Part shown: in pieces, positions 1 through 10,287 of the stretch
Layout of the letters: each line of letters begins with the position of its first letter
How positions within the stretch are numbered: position 1 is the first letter of the stretch
Source of the DNA: Siphonodentalium dalli
Lineage: Eukaryota > Mollusca > Scaphopoda > Gadilida > Siphonodentaliidae
NCBI GenBank assembly: GCA_032622095.1
Contig: CP136064.1
Span: 272,821,614-272,885,613 of the forward strand
DNA length: 64,000 bases
Direction of reading: 5' to 3'
Notes under the pieces: model-generated
The model's input: only the letters and a program-made list of their open reading frames with translations
Database searches by the model: none
Told to the model about the DNA's origin: nothing
Made by a program: the position numbers and the translations under genes

Positions 1-626
1 TTGGGTAAATGGTTAAGTTAGGGTGCTACTAGTTTCTATAACTTAAAAGTGATACCCATGATCGAGATATTGTGGAGGAGACCTTTTTTGCCAAACCATA
101 TAAAATTCCTTACTAATGTCACAATATATACATTATTCAACGAGCTTCATTGCTATCGTCGAGAGACCTATTGATATAATCGTACACTAACATGATGACT
201 CAATCGCTCATTCTTAGAAATATGCATGTAAATTGAATGCCAGTCAACTTCTGTAACAAGTGCCATTATGATTTAATCATTTGCATGGATAGAGACATGT
301 TATTCACAAAAACAACATTAGTACATAACTTGAGCGACACTGATTTTGAATAATCTGTGTGAAATATAATTTTGAAATAACTCTCTTTAATCAAATTCAC
401 AAAACGGCAATATTCATTATCAACTAACTAAAATTGTTGAAATTCGGGGTGTGTCTGACCTGTTATTATGCAGGGTCTTGTGAAACCCTGACTATATTAC
501 ATTCGTATATTACAAACCATACCCACGGTATCGTGATGTAGGCTAGGTTGTGCTTCCGTTGCTAACATTTTGGCATTAACACTCAAGCAGAGGTCAGGTA
601 TAAGACATCGCGTGATTCATATGCAT
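1..626. other. 3' flank of the serine protease homologue gene
   Basis: AT-rich non-coding sequence lying beyond the stop codon of the minus-strand gene. I see no open frame, repeat array or RNA gene in it. Part of it may be 3' UTR if the polyadenylation signal at 626-631 is not the one used. Confidence 0.5.
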
Positions 627-631
627 TTATT
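626..631 (-). promoter_or_regulatory. Candidate polyadenylation signal overlapping the stop codon
   Basis: The minus strand reads AATAAA here, and the TAA stop of the last exon (627-629) lies inside the hexamer. If it is used, the 3' UTR would be only some 10-30 nt long. A hexamer match alone is weak evidence in AT-rich DNA. Confidence 0.35.
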
Positions 632-794
632 GTTTGTTTGCCTCAATCCAGTCAAAGAACTGGACAACATCGGTGTAAACTGAAACAGGTTTCTTGCAGT
701 CTTGGGGCATCTCGCATCCGGTGCTGGATACAAGTCCACGCAGAAAGTACTTCCCATCAATATCTGGACAAACCAACATACCACCGTGGTCACC
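627..794 (-). CDS. Serine protease homologue gene, exon 11 (last): Ser195 exon with GDHGG
   Basis: This is the terminal coding exon, 55 codons plus TAA, residues about 1336-1390. It opens after a clean acceptor (ttcttacag) in phase 0, matching the phase-0 donor of exon 10. It carries the chymotrypsin-family Ser195 block, but the motif is GDHGG instead of GDSGG, so the nucleophile is replaced by His (about residue 1338) while Asp194 is kept. Cys201 (LVC) and Cys220 (STGC) are present and fit the usual disulfide partners. The end follows the family pattern: PVSVYTDV, then a final helix with FFDWI. The region just after Gly193 is otherwise canonical. The product should fold as a protease domain but lack hydrolytic activity. 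Shadow frames on the plus strand were ignored. Confidence 0.9.
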   Translation of the reverse strand, partial: GDHGGMLVCPDIDGKYFLRGLVSSTGCEMPQDCKKPVSVYTDVVQFFDWIEANKQ

Positions 795-1162
795 CTGTAA
801 GAAAAGTGAATGACGTGATTTAAGCGAGTTTTGTGAGTTTATTTCGCGATACACACTGCAATGATTACCCGGGGGAAATTCGTTATTGTAAGCAGAGCGA
901 AATCGGCTCACATGAGGCGCCTAAATTTTGAAATGTCGAGCTTGTTTCTTTGCCTGTTGTAATTTTATTATTACGGAACAGGTCTTAACACATAAATATA
1001 TCACTCGCGATAATATTTCAATGATGAAAGGTTTAATTTGAACCGGTGGAACCTGATATCTACGGGCGTAGATACAAACTAGTCAAACATACAAACTACC
1101 GGTGACAGTATAAACTATATGGCATTATGTTGTGAATGTACATCGTACTGCTAAATGTCTAC

Positions 1163-1308
1163 CTTGCCGCATGCGTCCTGGTTTGGATTAACAGCCTTAG
1201 CACATATAGCAGACTCCGGCATTTCGAATTCCAGAATATCCGAGAGGATACGGCAATCCTTCTCATCCAGTGGCTTCACCTTAGCTTCCGACATTACATC
1301 TGTAGTAG
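1163..1308 (-). CDS. Serine protease homologue gene, exon 10
   Basis: 146 bp. The acceptor is cttctccag and the donor AAG|GTAGAC. It starts with two bases that complete a codon from exon 9 and ends in phase 0, like the intron before Ser195 in vertebrate kallikrein genes. It encodes residues about 1288-1335, with Cys168 (KDCRI), Cys182 (SAIC) and Cys191 (DAC), all in the family positions. The residue equivalent to Asp189 at the base of the S1 pocket is kept (QDAC, about residue 1331), which would suit a trypsin-like binding pocket. Across the junction the reading is C-G-K-G-D-H, one residue longer than the usual C-Q-G-D-S, so the oxyanion-hole loop has an insertion. Confidence 0.88.
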
Positions 1309-1650
1309 CTGGAGAAGAGATTAATAAAACATTGTGCAAGATACTTATTTAAGTGAATCAAACTACATATAATATGTGAGTCGCCAGACATTCCAACCGG
1401 TGTCAGAATGCCAAACATCTCAACCATAATGATCATATCATTACAGAAAACAAAACGACTTATTACGTCTGAGCTAATGTATGCAGAATTATAATTAATT
1501 AGGCCGCGTTCACACAGTAAAAAAATTGTCTACTTTTGTGCAGGCATTTCGTCATAGAAAACCACATAGCGCCATGCAAAATATCAACTGTACCATCGCT
1601 AAGGACGTGGAGAGTAACATTTATTTGTTCCACATGTAACGTTGTTACTG

Positions 1651-2531
1651 CACCCTAAATCTAGTTGGATGAACGTTGTATACAACTCGTTGGGTGCGAA
1701 TTTGTTGTGTACTTATTATCTAACAGTTTAGTACGATGTACACAACTCATTGCGTGAACTGTCTTCTGTGGTATTACTTTCATGCCACATTGTATAAAAC
1801 CGCCACGTGACCGGGTCATCCAATAGCAGCGCGTTTCCGGTGCGGGCGAGCATGTGAGTTTTTGGCTCCAAATATTTCAACACAAGATGGACGAATGCGT
1901 GAAAAAACTACCGAGCCACTGGAAAATGAGGCAAGACGTCGTGGATAGCTTTGCCGGTATAGTATACCTTTGTTATAATTATTCTGTGAACGATACACTG
2001 ATTATGTAGGCTTTATGTATTGAGTGTATATTTATTTATATTTGCCAAATGTTGAAGTTTACAAATTTACACAACTGCTGACGGCACTAATTTGACTAAA
2101 GTAGTACACGGCTCATACACTCAACACATAAGGCCTACATAATCAGTGTATTGTACACAGAATAATTATAACAAAGGTATACTATACAGACACAGTTATC
2201 CACGACGTCTTGCCCCATTTTACTTTCCAATCAACGTTGGGTAAACTTTCCAATCAACAAATGTCATCCAACTCTACTCAACACCCAACAGTTCAATATA
2301 CGTAGATAGGTGCTGTGGACAATTAACGTTGATTGAGTGTTGTGTGAAATTTCATCCAACACGTTGTATAATTAACATACAACCGTTGGTAGTAAATATA
2401 TATGCAACGTTGTGTAAAAGTGGATCGAACAAAATTGTCATGCAACTTTTCACACAACGTAGATAGGTGCTGTGGGCATACAACGGTTGAGTGACTGTTG
2501 AATAACTTCTTATCCAACTAGATTTAGGGTG
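1651..2531. mobile_element. Foldback / MITE-like element, about 0.88 kb, in intron 10-9
   Basis: The ends are inverted copies of caccctaaatctagttgg (1651 onward and about 2514-2531). Inside, a longer inverted pair (about 1925-2035 against 2112-2218, sharing gacgtcgtggat and taggctttatgt-type blocks) makes the element largely palindromic. There is no coding capacity. I could not define a target site duplication. It is a non-autonomous DNA element by structure; its superfamily is unknown. Confidence 0.65.
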
Positions 2532-2792
2532 TGTCTTTTGCATTCAAATACCAATATGATAGAGTTTTGTTGAACAATGTAATACATTTTGCGATCAATT
2601 GTCGGCGACATCGTTACTTGTGGAACGTTGGAATATATCTTGATAAATCATTATCATACACATCCTTACTTATTACGCACCATTTCTCTATAATGTAAAA
2701 TCGTTACCTATTTGAATATATACCACACTGTAAGTCTATCGATACACAATTCTGATTTTGACTGTATCTTATTACAGTTTACAGTGACTTAC

Positions 2793-2948
2793 TTGTTGGG
2801 TCATTAATATCTCGGGCACCCCACCCAGCGACGAAACAGTTACTTCTGTCATTGTACGTGACTCGTCCCTCCTGTGGTAGGCATACTGGAATCCTACATA
2901 TGTTATATTCAACCTCCTGTTCCAGGAAAAGAAGGCCCGTGTTGTTTG
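2793..2948 (-). CDS. Serine protease homologue gene, exon 9: Asp102 exon with NNTGLL
   Basis: 156 bp. The acceptor is gtgttttcag and the donor CAA|GTAAGT, a strong consensus. Phases match both neighbours (2 bases at the start, 1 at the end). It encodes residues about 1236-1286. The block normally reading NDIALLKL is NNTGLLFL, so the catalytic Asp102 is Asn (about residue 1237). Further on, VCLP carries Cys122, which pairs with the Cys at the start of the domain, and NCFVAGWG carries Cys136. An intron sits one codon before the Asp102 position. It is additional to the kallikrein-type intron set. Confidence 0.9.
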
Positions 2949-3339
2949 CTGAAAACACAGATATTTTATAATGTGCACAGGTACTTGTTGAAAAAAACAA
3001 AAACAGTTCAAAATGTACCACTTTAACAAACCTATCTATTTAGATGCACTTCACACGGACCTAATTGTCATTACAAAAAAAACTGTAGCAAACACATGAT
3101 GTGGTACATGTATTTTATGGACATAATATATATATATATATAATAGAGGGATCGGTGACACTTAGTAACATAATATTATACTATTAGAGATGCGCGCGTT
3201 AACTTTTCAAGTTCTTCGCAAAACCTCCCACTCAAACATATAGTTATGATAAGTTATCTGTATTTTCCCCCAGAGCATAACCCAAACCAAAATCGAATAA
3301 TACAATTAAGTGTATCAGTATAGCTATCTCCAACATGAG

Positions 3340-3655
3340 AGAGATTTTGGAAGGAAGCTAACCACTAGAGATCAACGTCGACTCGGGAGTACCACCGGGA
3401 GTTTCATTGGACCGTTACTATGCTTGTGCCATATGAATGATATATCAGGCTGCTTGACATCAAAATTATGTGGGCCTGCAAATATCCAACGACCACAAGT
3501 GGAGAAATCACATCAAAAACATTAAAAATGCAAACTCCACCCTTGGCCTCTTGAGAAGAAATCTTCGCTTCACGCCACAACAGTCAAACCAGACATCATA
3601 CATCTCACTGATTAGATCATGTCTGGACTACGGTGTTTTGGCAGAGTGATTCCTA
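3340..3655 (+). pseudogene. Fragment of a non-LTR retrotransposon reverse transcriptase
   Basis: In changing frames this reads like the core and C-terminal part of a LINE reverse transcriptase: a GVPPG-SFIGPLL-like block with MNDI following (about 3390-3450), then VGLQISNDHKWRNHI, ANSTLGLLRRNL and SYISLIRSCLDYG (about 3468-3635), ending at TGA. These are the family's usual 'LGV-xI-S-x-D', 'LGFLRRNL' and 'LVRP-LEY' blocks. The catalytic YADD segment between them is deleted. It is an old dead copy within an intron of the minus-strand gene. CR1/Jockey-like is as far as I would place it. Confidence 0.75.
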
Positions 3656-3659
3656 TGCA

Positions 3660-4825
3660 TGTATATGCAGCGGCATAGGTCTAAATTTGCCACAAATAGT
3701 AATGTTCGCGATCATTACCAGTTTGAACAAGTCGCGATGAGTAGCAGTTGTTTGCGGTGATCATCGGTTAACCCCGGTCAGTCTCCAGAATGTTTGATGA
3801 CTCATACTAATCCGCTCAACTCAAGTTCAGCGTGGATTAACCACGAATAATCACCCTAAATACCGGTGATCAACAATGTGCTTACACTGAACATCCTTTT
3901 GACTAATATTCCTACTCAACACGTTGAGTGGTGATGTTTACCACATTGACTAAAAGTTATAGGAACAATAACTCAAATAAAACCACTGTACATAATTGTA
4001 TAAGAGTAGCTATTTCGATATATGAATACAACATTGAAATGGGAGATGACCGATAGATATAGCAGCACTTCATCACAAGTTCACCACATTAAATAGCAAA
4101 CATTTCGAAGACGAGGTACTAATTTTTTGGACACCACTGACAACTCAGACATGAACCACACATGTATGAATCAAATAATATCACATGATAATTTAAGACC
4201 TTCCACCATACCATAATTGGATAATAAGTAGGGTATATAATTAATTTCCCGAAATTTCTAATTCTGATGCGGTCGCTGTTTCTGGACATCCGGTTCAGTT
4301 GCGAGAATAGTCCCCAAAAATATTTCAAGACAATTCCTGTTCTTAACTAAGAAAACTGATTATGGCTTAAAGTTAGCGACATTTTTCAGTCAATGTTGAT
4401 TAAATATTCATACTATATAATGAAAAATTTCAATCGGCAATGATGTCACTTTCAGTGTTGTGTAGAAATTGTTCACTCAGCTCTTTAGTTAACGTTACTT
4501 GGTGGCATTCTTACACTGGACAGGTGTTGAGTAATTGTTGCGTAAAAGTTTAGTGATGTCCAAGTGAAGTTGTTTGCATGTTCAGCTCTAGTTGATTTTG
4601 TGACATCAAGTACGTATTACTGTCCAACTGTCGATAAATTCCAATTAATTTTGCAACATATTGAAATTTCGGTATACAAAGTTGACAGAGAGTATAGTCT
4701 AAAATGTTGACTCAAATATAGGTCTCATTAAGGCAATATTGTTCATTTGCGCGGGCGCATGACACGGATAAGTTGGTACTAGGCGTTACGCCAAATGGGG
4801 ATGTATAATTGTACTAATATCGCCG
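3660..4825. other. Intronic sequence without recognised features
   Basis: AT-rich intron sequence between the LINE fragment and the dispersed repeat at 4830. Short open frames on the minus strand here show no recognisable motif, flanking splice signals or Cys pattern in keeping with the gene. Confidence 0.4.
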
Positions 4826-4829
4826 AAAA

Positions 4830-4925
4830 TCTCGAGTAAATATTTACTTCTCGATCGGGACGCAACTGCCGGTAAGATAATAATGAAAATGATTTCGAAA
4901 TCGAGAGTTACTGCATTTAATTAAT
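4830..4925 (+). repeat. Dispersed repeat, partial copy (family also at 7.8 and 27.1 kb)
   Basis: It carries gtaaatatttacttctcgat, then a gggacgc-type block and a segment ending ttactgcatttaatt. It matches the reverse complement of about 27,110-27,205. The three copies share the palindromic core GTAAATATTTAC. Confidence 0.6.
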
Positions 4926-5174
4926 AAATAAGAAAGACAGTGCATGTTGTCAATTTGGATTACTATTCGTAAAAAAATATTAAATTGAGCAAGATATTTC
5001 TCCATTTATATTTGATTACCCCACCGAAGTATTTCACAGCACTGATTGGTGAATATTCACAACTTGTCTGAAATATCCAACAAGAAACGCCATACCAAAC
5101 ATACCACCACCTCTCGCCACCATTAATAAAAAAAAGACTTAGAAACATGACCTCGTCAGCCAAGCTATACCAGC

Positions 5175-6055
5175 GAATTACAGTCAGTTATGGTTTATTT
5201 ACAGTCAGTTATGCTTGAGTTATAGTCATACTTGAATTATAGTCAGTTATGATTGAAATATAGTCAGCTATGTTTGAATTATAGTTAGGTATTCTTGGAT
5301 TATAGTCAGTTATGCTTGAATTATAGTCAGTTATGCTTGACTTATAGTCAATTATGCTTGAGTTATAGTCAGTTATGCTTGAATTATAATCAGTTATGTT
5401 TGAATTATAGTCGGTTATGCTTGAATTATAGTCGGTTATTCTTGAATTATAGTCAGCTATGCTTGAATTATAGTCAGTTATGCTTGCGTTATAGTCAGTT
5501 ATGCTTGAATTATTGTCAGATATGCTTGAATTATAGTCAGTAATGCTTGAACTATAGTCAGTTATGGTTGCATTATAGCCAGTTATGCTTGAGTTATAGT
5601 CAGTGGTGTTTGTATTGTAGTCAGCTATGTTTAAATGGTAGCTAATTATGTTTGAACTGTAGTCAGTTATATTTGAAATTTAGTCAGTTATGCATGACAT
5701 ATAGTCAGTAATGCTTGAATTATTGTAAGTAATGCTTGAATTATAGTCAGTAATGCTTGAATTATAGTCAGTAATGTTTTAATTATAGTCTGTATGCTTG
5801 AACTGTAGTCAGTAATGCTTGAGTTATAGTCAGTTGTGCTTGAATTATAGTCAGTAATGCTTGAATTATTGTCAGTTATGCTTGAAATATAGTTAGTGAT
5901 GCTTGAAATATAGTCAGAATGCTTGAATTATAGTCAGTAATGTTTGAATTATAGTCTGTAATGCTTGAATTGTAGACAGTAATGCTTGAATTATAATCAG
6001 TTATGCTTGAATTATAGTCAGTAATGCTCCAGTTATAGTAAGTTGTGCTCGATGG
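5175..6055. repeat. 21-bp minisatellite, about 40 copies
   Basis: Imperfect tandem units of the form tatgcttgaattatagtcag, 20-21 bp. Variation is mostly single substitutions, and copies are most regular between 5290 and 5540. Because the period is a multiple of three, one plus-strand frame stays open and reads as a seven-residue repeat (NYSQLCL). It lies in an intron, 75 bp from the donor of exon 8, and has no start context or neighbours that would make it a gene. Confidence 0.92.
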
Positions 6056-6129
6056 GCGATGTCATAAGTATTTCCTATCTACGTTCTAAGTCTCGGTGAT
6101 ATCACTTGATTTGTGTCAACGATGCAAAC

Positions 6130-6275
6130 CTGTTGTCGCTGCACTGTAACCTCCATGCTTCATGGTCGAGTATATGTTTGTAGGACGTTCGAAAACGTCG
6201 ACCGTAACAGTTTTAGAAATACTGTTTTCTCCAACAACGACAAGTTTTTGTTCTGTTCCAGAAGCAGCATCCAAA
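6130..6275 (-). CDS. Serine protease homologue gene, exon 8
   Basis: A 146-bp exon inferred from splice sites and phase; no long open frame marks it. The acceptor is ttgtatttcttcag and the donor CAACAG|GTTTGC. It needs two bases from exon 7 and gives one to exon 9, exactly as required. Translation gives residues about 1187-1234. It contains SGTEQKLVVVGENS, matching the conserved surface strand (YRVVLGEHN-like) of the chymotrypsin fold, and ends HGGYSAATT in the place of HPNYN-x-x-T before the Asp102 block. Without it the protease domain would lack about 49 residues between His57 and Asp102, so the fit in length and motif is strong support. Confidence 0.85.
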
Positions 6276-7785
6276 CTGAAGAAATACAACAAAAAAACAA
6301 CAAAACTTTAGTCCCGTTTTCCTCTGGCCAGTAGACAACTCTGAAACGCTTTACCATATTGGAGTGTCACAACATCGCACTAGAACCCTTGTACTTCCGA
6401 CATATTGCGGATGTCGGGAACAGTTCAGACTCTACTCCTCTAAACCCCGGGTATTTACCAATGCAAACACACTTTTTGTGATAGAAATTCCCCGATATAT
6501 CGGATACCACTCTCGTATTTCAGAGCACACTCTTTAGCAGGTATATAGAGGTTTGATGTAACAATAGTTGTGCCATGTATGACATGTTTAGGCCGCTAAG
6601 AGAGTCTATATCAGGTTACAATAGAGGGTACGGGGGTTAATAATATGTCAAAACATCACCCAGTTTGACTCATTCTGATTCACATCAATTATTATTATAT
6701 CCACAATATCCTTGACCTGCTCTAAACACGACTATTACTATATTTAATGCTGGATAATTAATATATAAATAGAGAAGGTAGATTGTATATAAGGTCTTAT
6801 TTTAACCATATCAATACTGAATGGAGTCTTTCATTCAACTATACATCTACACCTTGACATTATATATTACCCAGCTGCTCATGCTATGATAGCAGACGCC
6901 ATATATACGAAAAGATAATACAGAAGGAATGGGATGTGTAACAGTAATATGTATGTAACAGTGGATTTCAACATGCGAAATATCGTTAGGTTTGAGTAGA
7001 CAATTTGTCATGTATCGGTTGTAGGGGGTCTAACCAATAGAAAAAGAATTAGTCTGGAGGACATAGCTATCCGTATAACCTGTGTCAAATGTGGAACTAT
7101 GGTTTGATGATTTAATTACCTTACAAAACAGGGAAAGTTCACAATAAGTAAGATATTTAACGTGATTTTCGTTTTCATTGAAGACAAACTCCGTGTGCTT
7201 GATTATATGAAAATAGCCCGAGTTCTCCCCTCACAACTCTGTCGCCTGCGCCTTTTTTAAATTGCTATGGTAACTGTTTTCTATTTCTAACGTTTCTAAA
7301 TTATAACACAGCTCTATCAGGTGGAAGAAGCTTATTTACTGACATTCACTCTGTCATGATCTGCTTTTGGGTTGACAGTTGTCAATTTTAGACAACAAAT
7401 GGTTAAAATGTAGCGTAACAGTGGGGCCAATTTACGAAGAAACCAAAGTACAGACACTTGTTTACAACTACCAGTTCTGCCGAAACTAAAATTTGAAACT
7501 ACGTTCATATTGGACCTATATATTCACATACATTCATATTGGACTATTTTATTCTGAAATAAGCCGATAGTAGGCTTAAAACCGTTTTGCCGTTGAATGG
7601 CGCGGGCCACAATAAACACACGTTATAAAGAGCGCGTATGATGCGTATCTGGTAAATCGTGTCGATGAACAAAAAGGTATATTAAATATTACCAATATGG
7701 GCTTATTTTTAAAATCGCGTGTCATGACCCATGTCCATATATATAGTGATTATTGGGGTTAAAGACATATTATTGACTTCTTCGG
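6276..7785. other. Intronic sequence without recognised features
   Basis: AT-rich intron. I see no exon with matching phase, no RNA gene and no clear repeat in this stretch. Confidence 0.4.
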
Positions 7786-7789
7786 GTGC

Positions 7790-7990
7790 ATGGAACTGAT
7801 TAGAACTCAGTCGCTAAGTCAACTGGAGGAATGTAGCATTCTACTAACATATCGGAACATCTCAAGCAAATCGACAGTCCCACTCCATAGAAAACATCGT
7901 CTGAACTAACTCAATTGTAAATATTTACTTCTCCATTTGGGACGTTTATTATTCTCATTCTAAGATTATTCTCATTTCTAGTTGAGTGTT
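7790..7990 (+). repeat. Dispersed repeat copy (family with 4.8 and 27.1 kb)
   Basis: It shares caactggaggaatgta, catagaaaacatcg and aattgtaaatatttact with the reverse complement of about 27,190-27,330, in the same order and spacing. It is non-coding. The copy at 27.1 kb is inverted relative to this one. Confidence 0.65.
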
Positions 7991-8653
7991 TCACAGCACT
8001 CTAAATAATGCCAGTATGAATTAGTTCACTCTTTAAAGATACGGGCGGCGTTGGATGTGTTTTTGTTGTTAATATATCCACATCCGTCAAAAACCGCCAC
8101 AAACAGAAAGAATAGAAAAATATAGACAGACTTTGTTCTTATACCAATCAGAAATATGGCATGAACAGTCTGTTATTGTCAAATGTTTTTCCTTTGTTAA
8201 ACAAAGCAAAAAACGTTACATTTCCTGGCTTTTGTTTAGATCCGAATATGGTAAACCTAAAGAGCGTTATTTGTTGCTCTTTCCCTGATATGGAAATAAT
8301 AGAGCGTTTATGTAATTTGTGTAAGAGTAAGCAATAAAATTGCACTGTGTTATATAAACAGAGGCAAAACGTCTGTAACACGACCAGGCTCATGTTTGTG
8401 TACACAATCGGACGTCTTGTCGATAATATACTATTTACCCGCTGATTATGTTTGGCATATGAACACAACTATATATATTTTAATATTCCTCCATTTGATG
8501 GCAATTTGAACAAATGTGAATATTTCTGTGTCGAACACCGCCCGTGACTTTAATATAAGACTGGTATGTGCTTATTTCCACGAGAGCAGGCTGGTTAGCA
8601 TGTGTATCCATTTTTCATAAAAAACAATTCTGTCTTTCGCAAATAATTCTTAC

Positions 8654-8849
8654 CTATCGATACAGGATGCGGTTGTTAGAACAGTTTTGTTGCTTATTAA
8701 AACTCCAGCGCAGACCTGCGTGAATGTGTTGGTAGAGATTATGTTGTAGCCGACTGACACCATCCATGGCCAGTTACACGGTCCGGACCGAGGGGCTCCC
8801 AGGATCCTCAGTGAAACACGGGGTACACTCATAACATCGTAACCACAGG
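8654..8849 (-). CDS. Serine protease homologue gene, exon 7: domain N-terminus and His57 exon
   Basis: 196 bp. The acceptor is ccatatacag and the donor GATAG|GTAAGA. It encodes residues about 1122-1185. It opens with CGYDVMS, supplying the Cys that bridges to Cys122. Then SLR|ILGA replaces the usual R|IVGG activation site, with the basic residue kept at about 1135. Cys42 (VCAG) and Cys58 (ASC) are present. The catalytic block LTAAHC is LTTASC, so His57 is Ser (about residue 1182). Phase 1 at the start and phase 2 at the end match the intron phases known for kallikrein-type genes. The first 20 bases and the acceptor are part of a 78-bp unit repeated three times in the genome, see 8825-9057. 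Confidence 0.92.
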
Positions 8850-9057
8850 CTGTATATGGAAATATATGTGTGTTAGATACTGTTATGCTATAGCGGAGGC
8901 CTTCACTCATCACATCGTAACCACAGGCTGTGTATGGAACTATATGTGTGTTAGATACTGTTATGCTATAGAGGAGGCCTTCACTCATCACATCGTAACC
9001 ACAGGCTGTGTATGGAAATATATGTGTGTTAGACACTGTTATGCTATAGAGGAGGGC
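8825..9057 (-). repeat. 78-bp tandem triplication of an intron-exon junction
   Basis: Three copies of a 78-bp unit begin near 8835, 8913 and 8991 (marked by catcgtaaccacagg), with only a few differences. Each unit holds a splice acceptor (catatacag or catacacag) plus the start of exon 7 (CGYDVMS codons). 78 is 26 codons and the upstream units are open in frame, so use of acceptors at 8927 or 9005 would add 26 or 52 residues (repeat ending in CGYDVMSEGL) without breaking the frame. Confidence 0.9.
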
Positions 9058-9059
9058 GT

Positions 9060-9724
9060 CTCCCTACCCATGACGCATGAACAGCAGTTGATATAGAGGG
9101 TGCATATGCAGTTGGAAACTCAGAGTTAGTAGCTCCGTAAAGACAATATATCCAAGACTTAGTCCATGTATGTTAGTGTATCTATATAAACGTTTGTGGC
9201 TCCAATCAGAGGCGTTTTCCCGAAAGATGCTTCTCTATAACAATAACTCAGTAAGTTACAGTAACATACGTCATAACCTCTAGTTAAGTGGTCCTGTTAG
9301 CTTGCTATGATGGCGGTGGGTCCAACTGAATTTACGTGATGCTGGTAGGCCAAACATAACAAAGTACTATTATCTTTCTAGTTGTCAATTTCGCAGTGTT
9401 TGGCTATTCCGAGAGATTTGAGAAATAGCTATTGCCTTTGTGAAACATTCAATAACATGACTACTTTAAATCATTGATTGTAATAATGGCCACGCTGGTG
9501 AAAACCTAGAGAAATAGATATTTAAAATACGGTCGGTCTACAGCAAGGAACATCCATTATTAACACTGGCATGGCTGGTGCTGTGCTGGTGCAACATTAA
9601 ATACCCTTTGCAAGTGCATAATATTATAAATGCGAGTCTCATATAGGGAGCATCGCATACATGTATATAAGATAATGCAGTCTGGCTTACAATATCAAGG
9701 TAGTCCAATTAATGATATCCTATA
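9060..9724. other. Intronic sequence without recognised features
   Basis: Intron between exons 6 and 7, with nothing I can identify apart from short AT-rich tracts. Confidence 0.4.
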
Positions 9725-9825
9725 TGATGTGTGCCCTATGGCTGACTCGCATAATTATACCAGAACATGAATTGCCACAGCCTTTTCGCAAAATGTCAGG
9801 AAGCTCCAGTCATGAATGGGTTAAA
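9725..9825 (+). repeat. Dispersed repeat copy (pair with 55.5 kb)
   Basis: The order ctatggctgactcgcata, ccttttcgc, tcaggaagctccagtca, gaatgggttaa is repeated at 55,528-55,620 with point changes. Non-coding; the family is unknown. Confidence 0.55.
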
Positions 9826-10287
9826 ATATTTTACAATATATATGTTTTTCAAGTGGTTTATACATACTTTTCCTCGATTCAAATTAGCCAAAGACTGCGA
9901 AAATAGAAACTTTAGATAAAACAATGGTACAGTTTCTTAACAACGTCAGTTTGCACCTACCCATCGCACCTAAATTACTATTTATTTGGCTTCTGGGGTA
10001 AAACATATTTGATTCGAGTCGAGGAATCCACCAATCGAAGCTCATGCAGAGTTGTCAGATATCGATTTTTGAAATATGTTATTTATTATAACTAACGCAT
10101 CACTTGCAGAAATGTTGTTGTTTTTGTTGGAATCTGATGACACGGGGACCATCGGATCGGATTGTGTATATACATGTATAACGCACCCATTTCAATTTGT
10201 TGTATATAATAGATATATCGTGGGTCAATTTAGTCTGAACGTATCGTCACTATATTAGACGCATCGAGCTACGTAGTATATACTTAC

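Noticed and set aside
5295-5543. 82-codon seven-residue repeat protein, or a CRISPR-like array
   Set aside because: The units are contiguous with no unique spacers and decay along the array. It is an intronic minisatellite in eukaryotic DNA.
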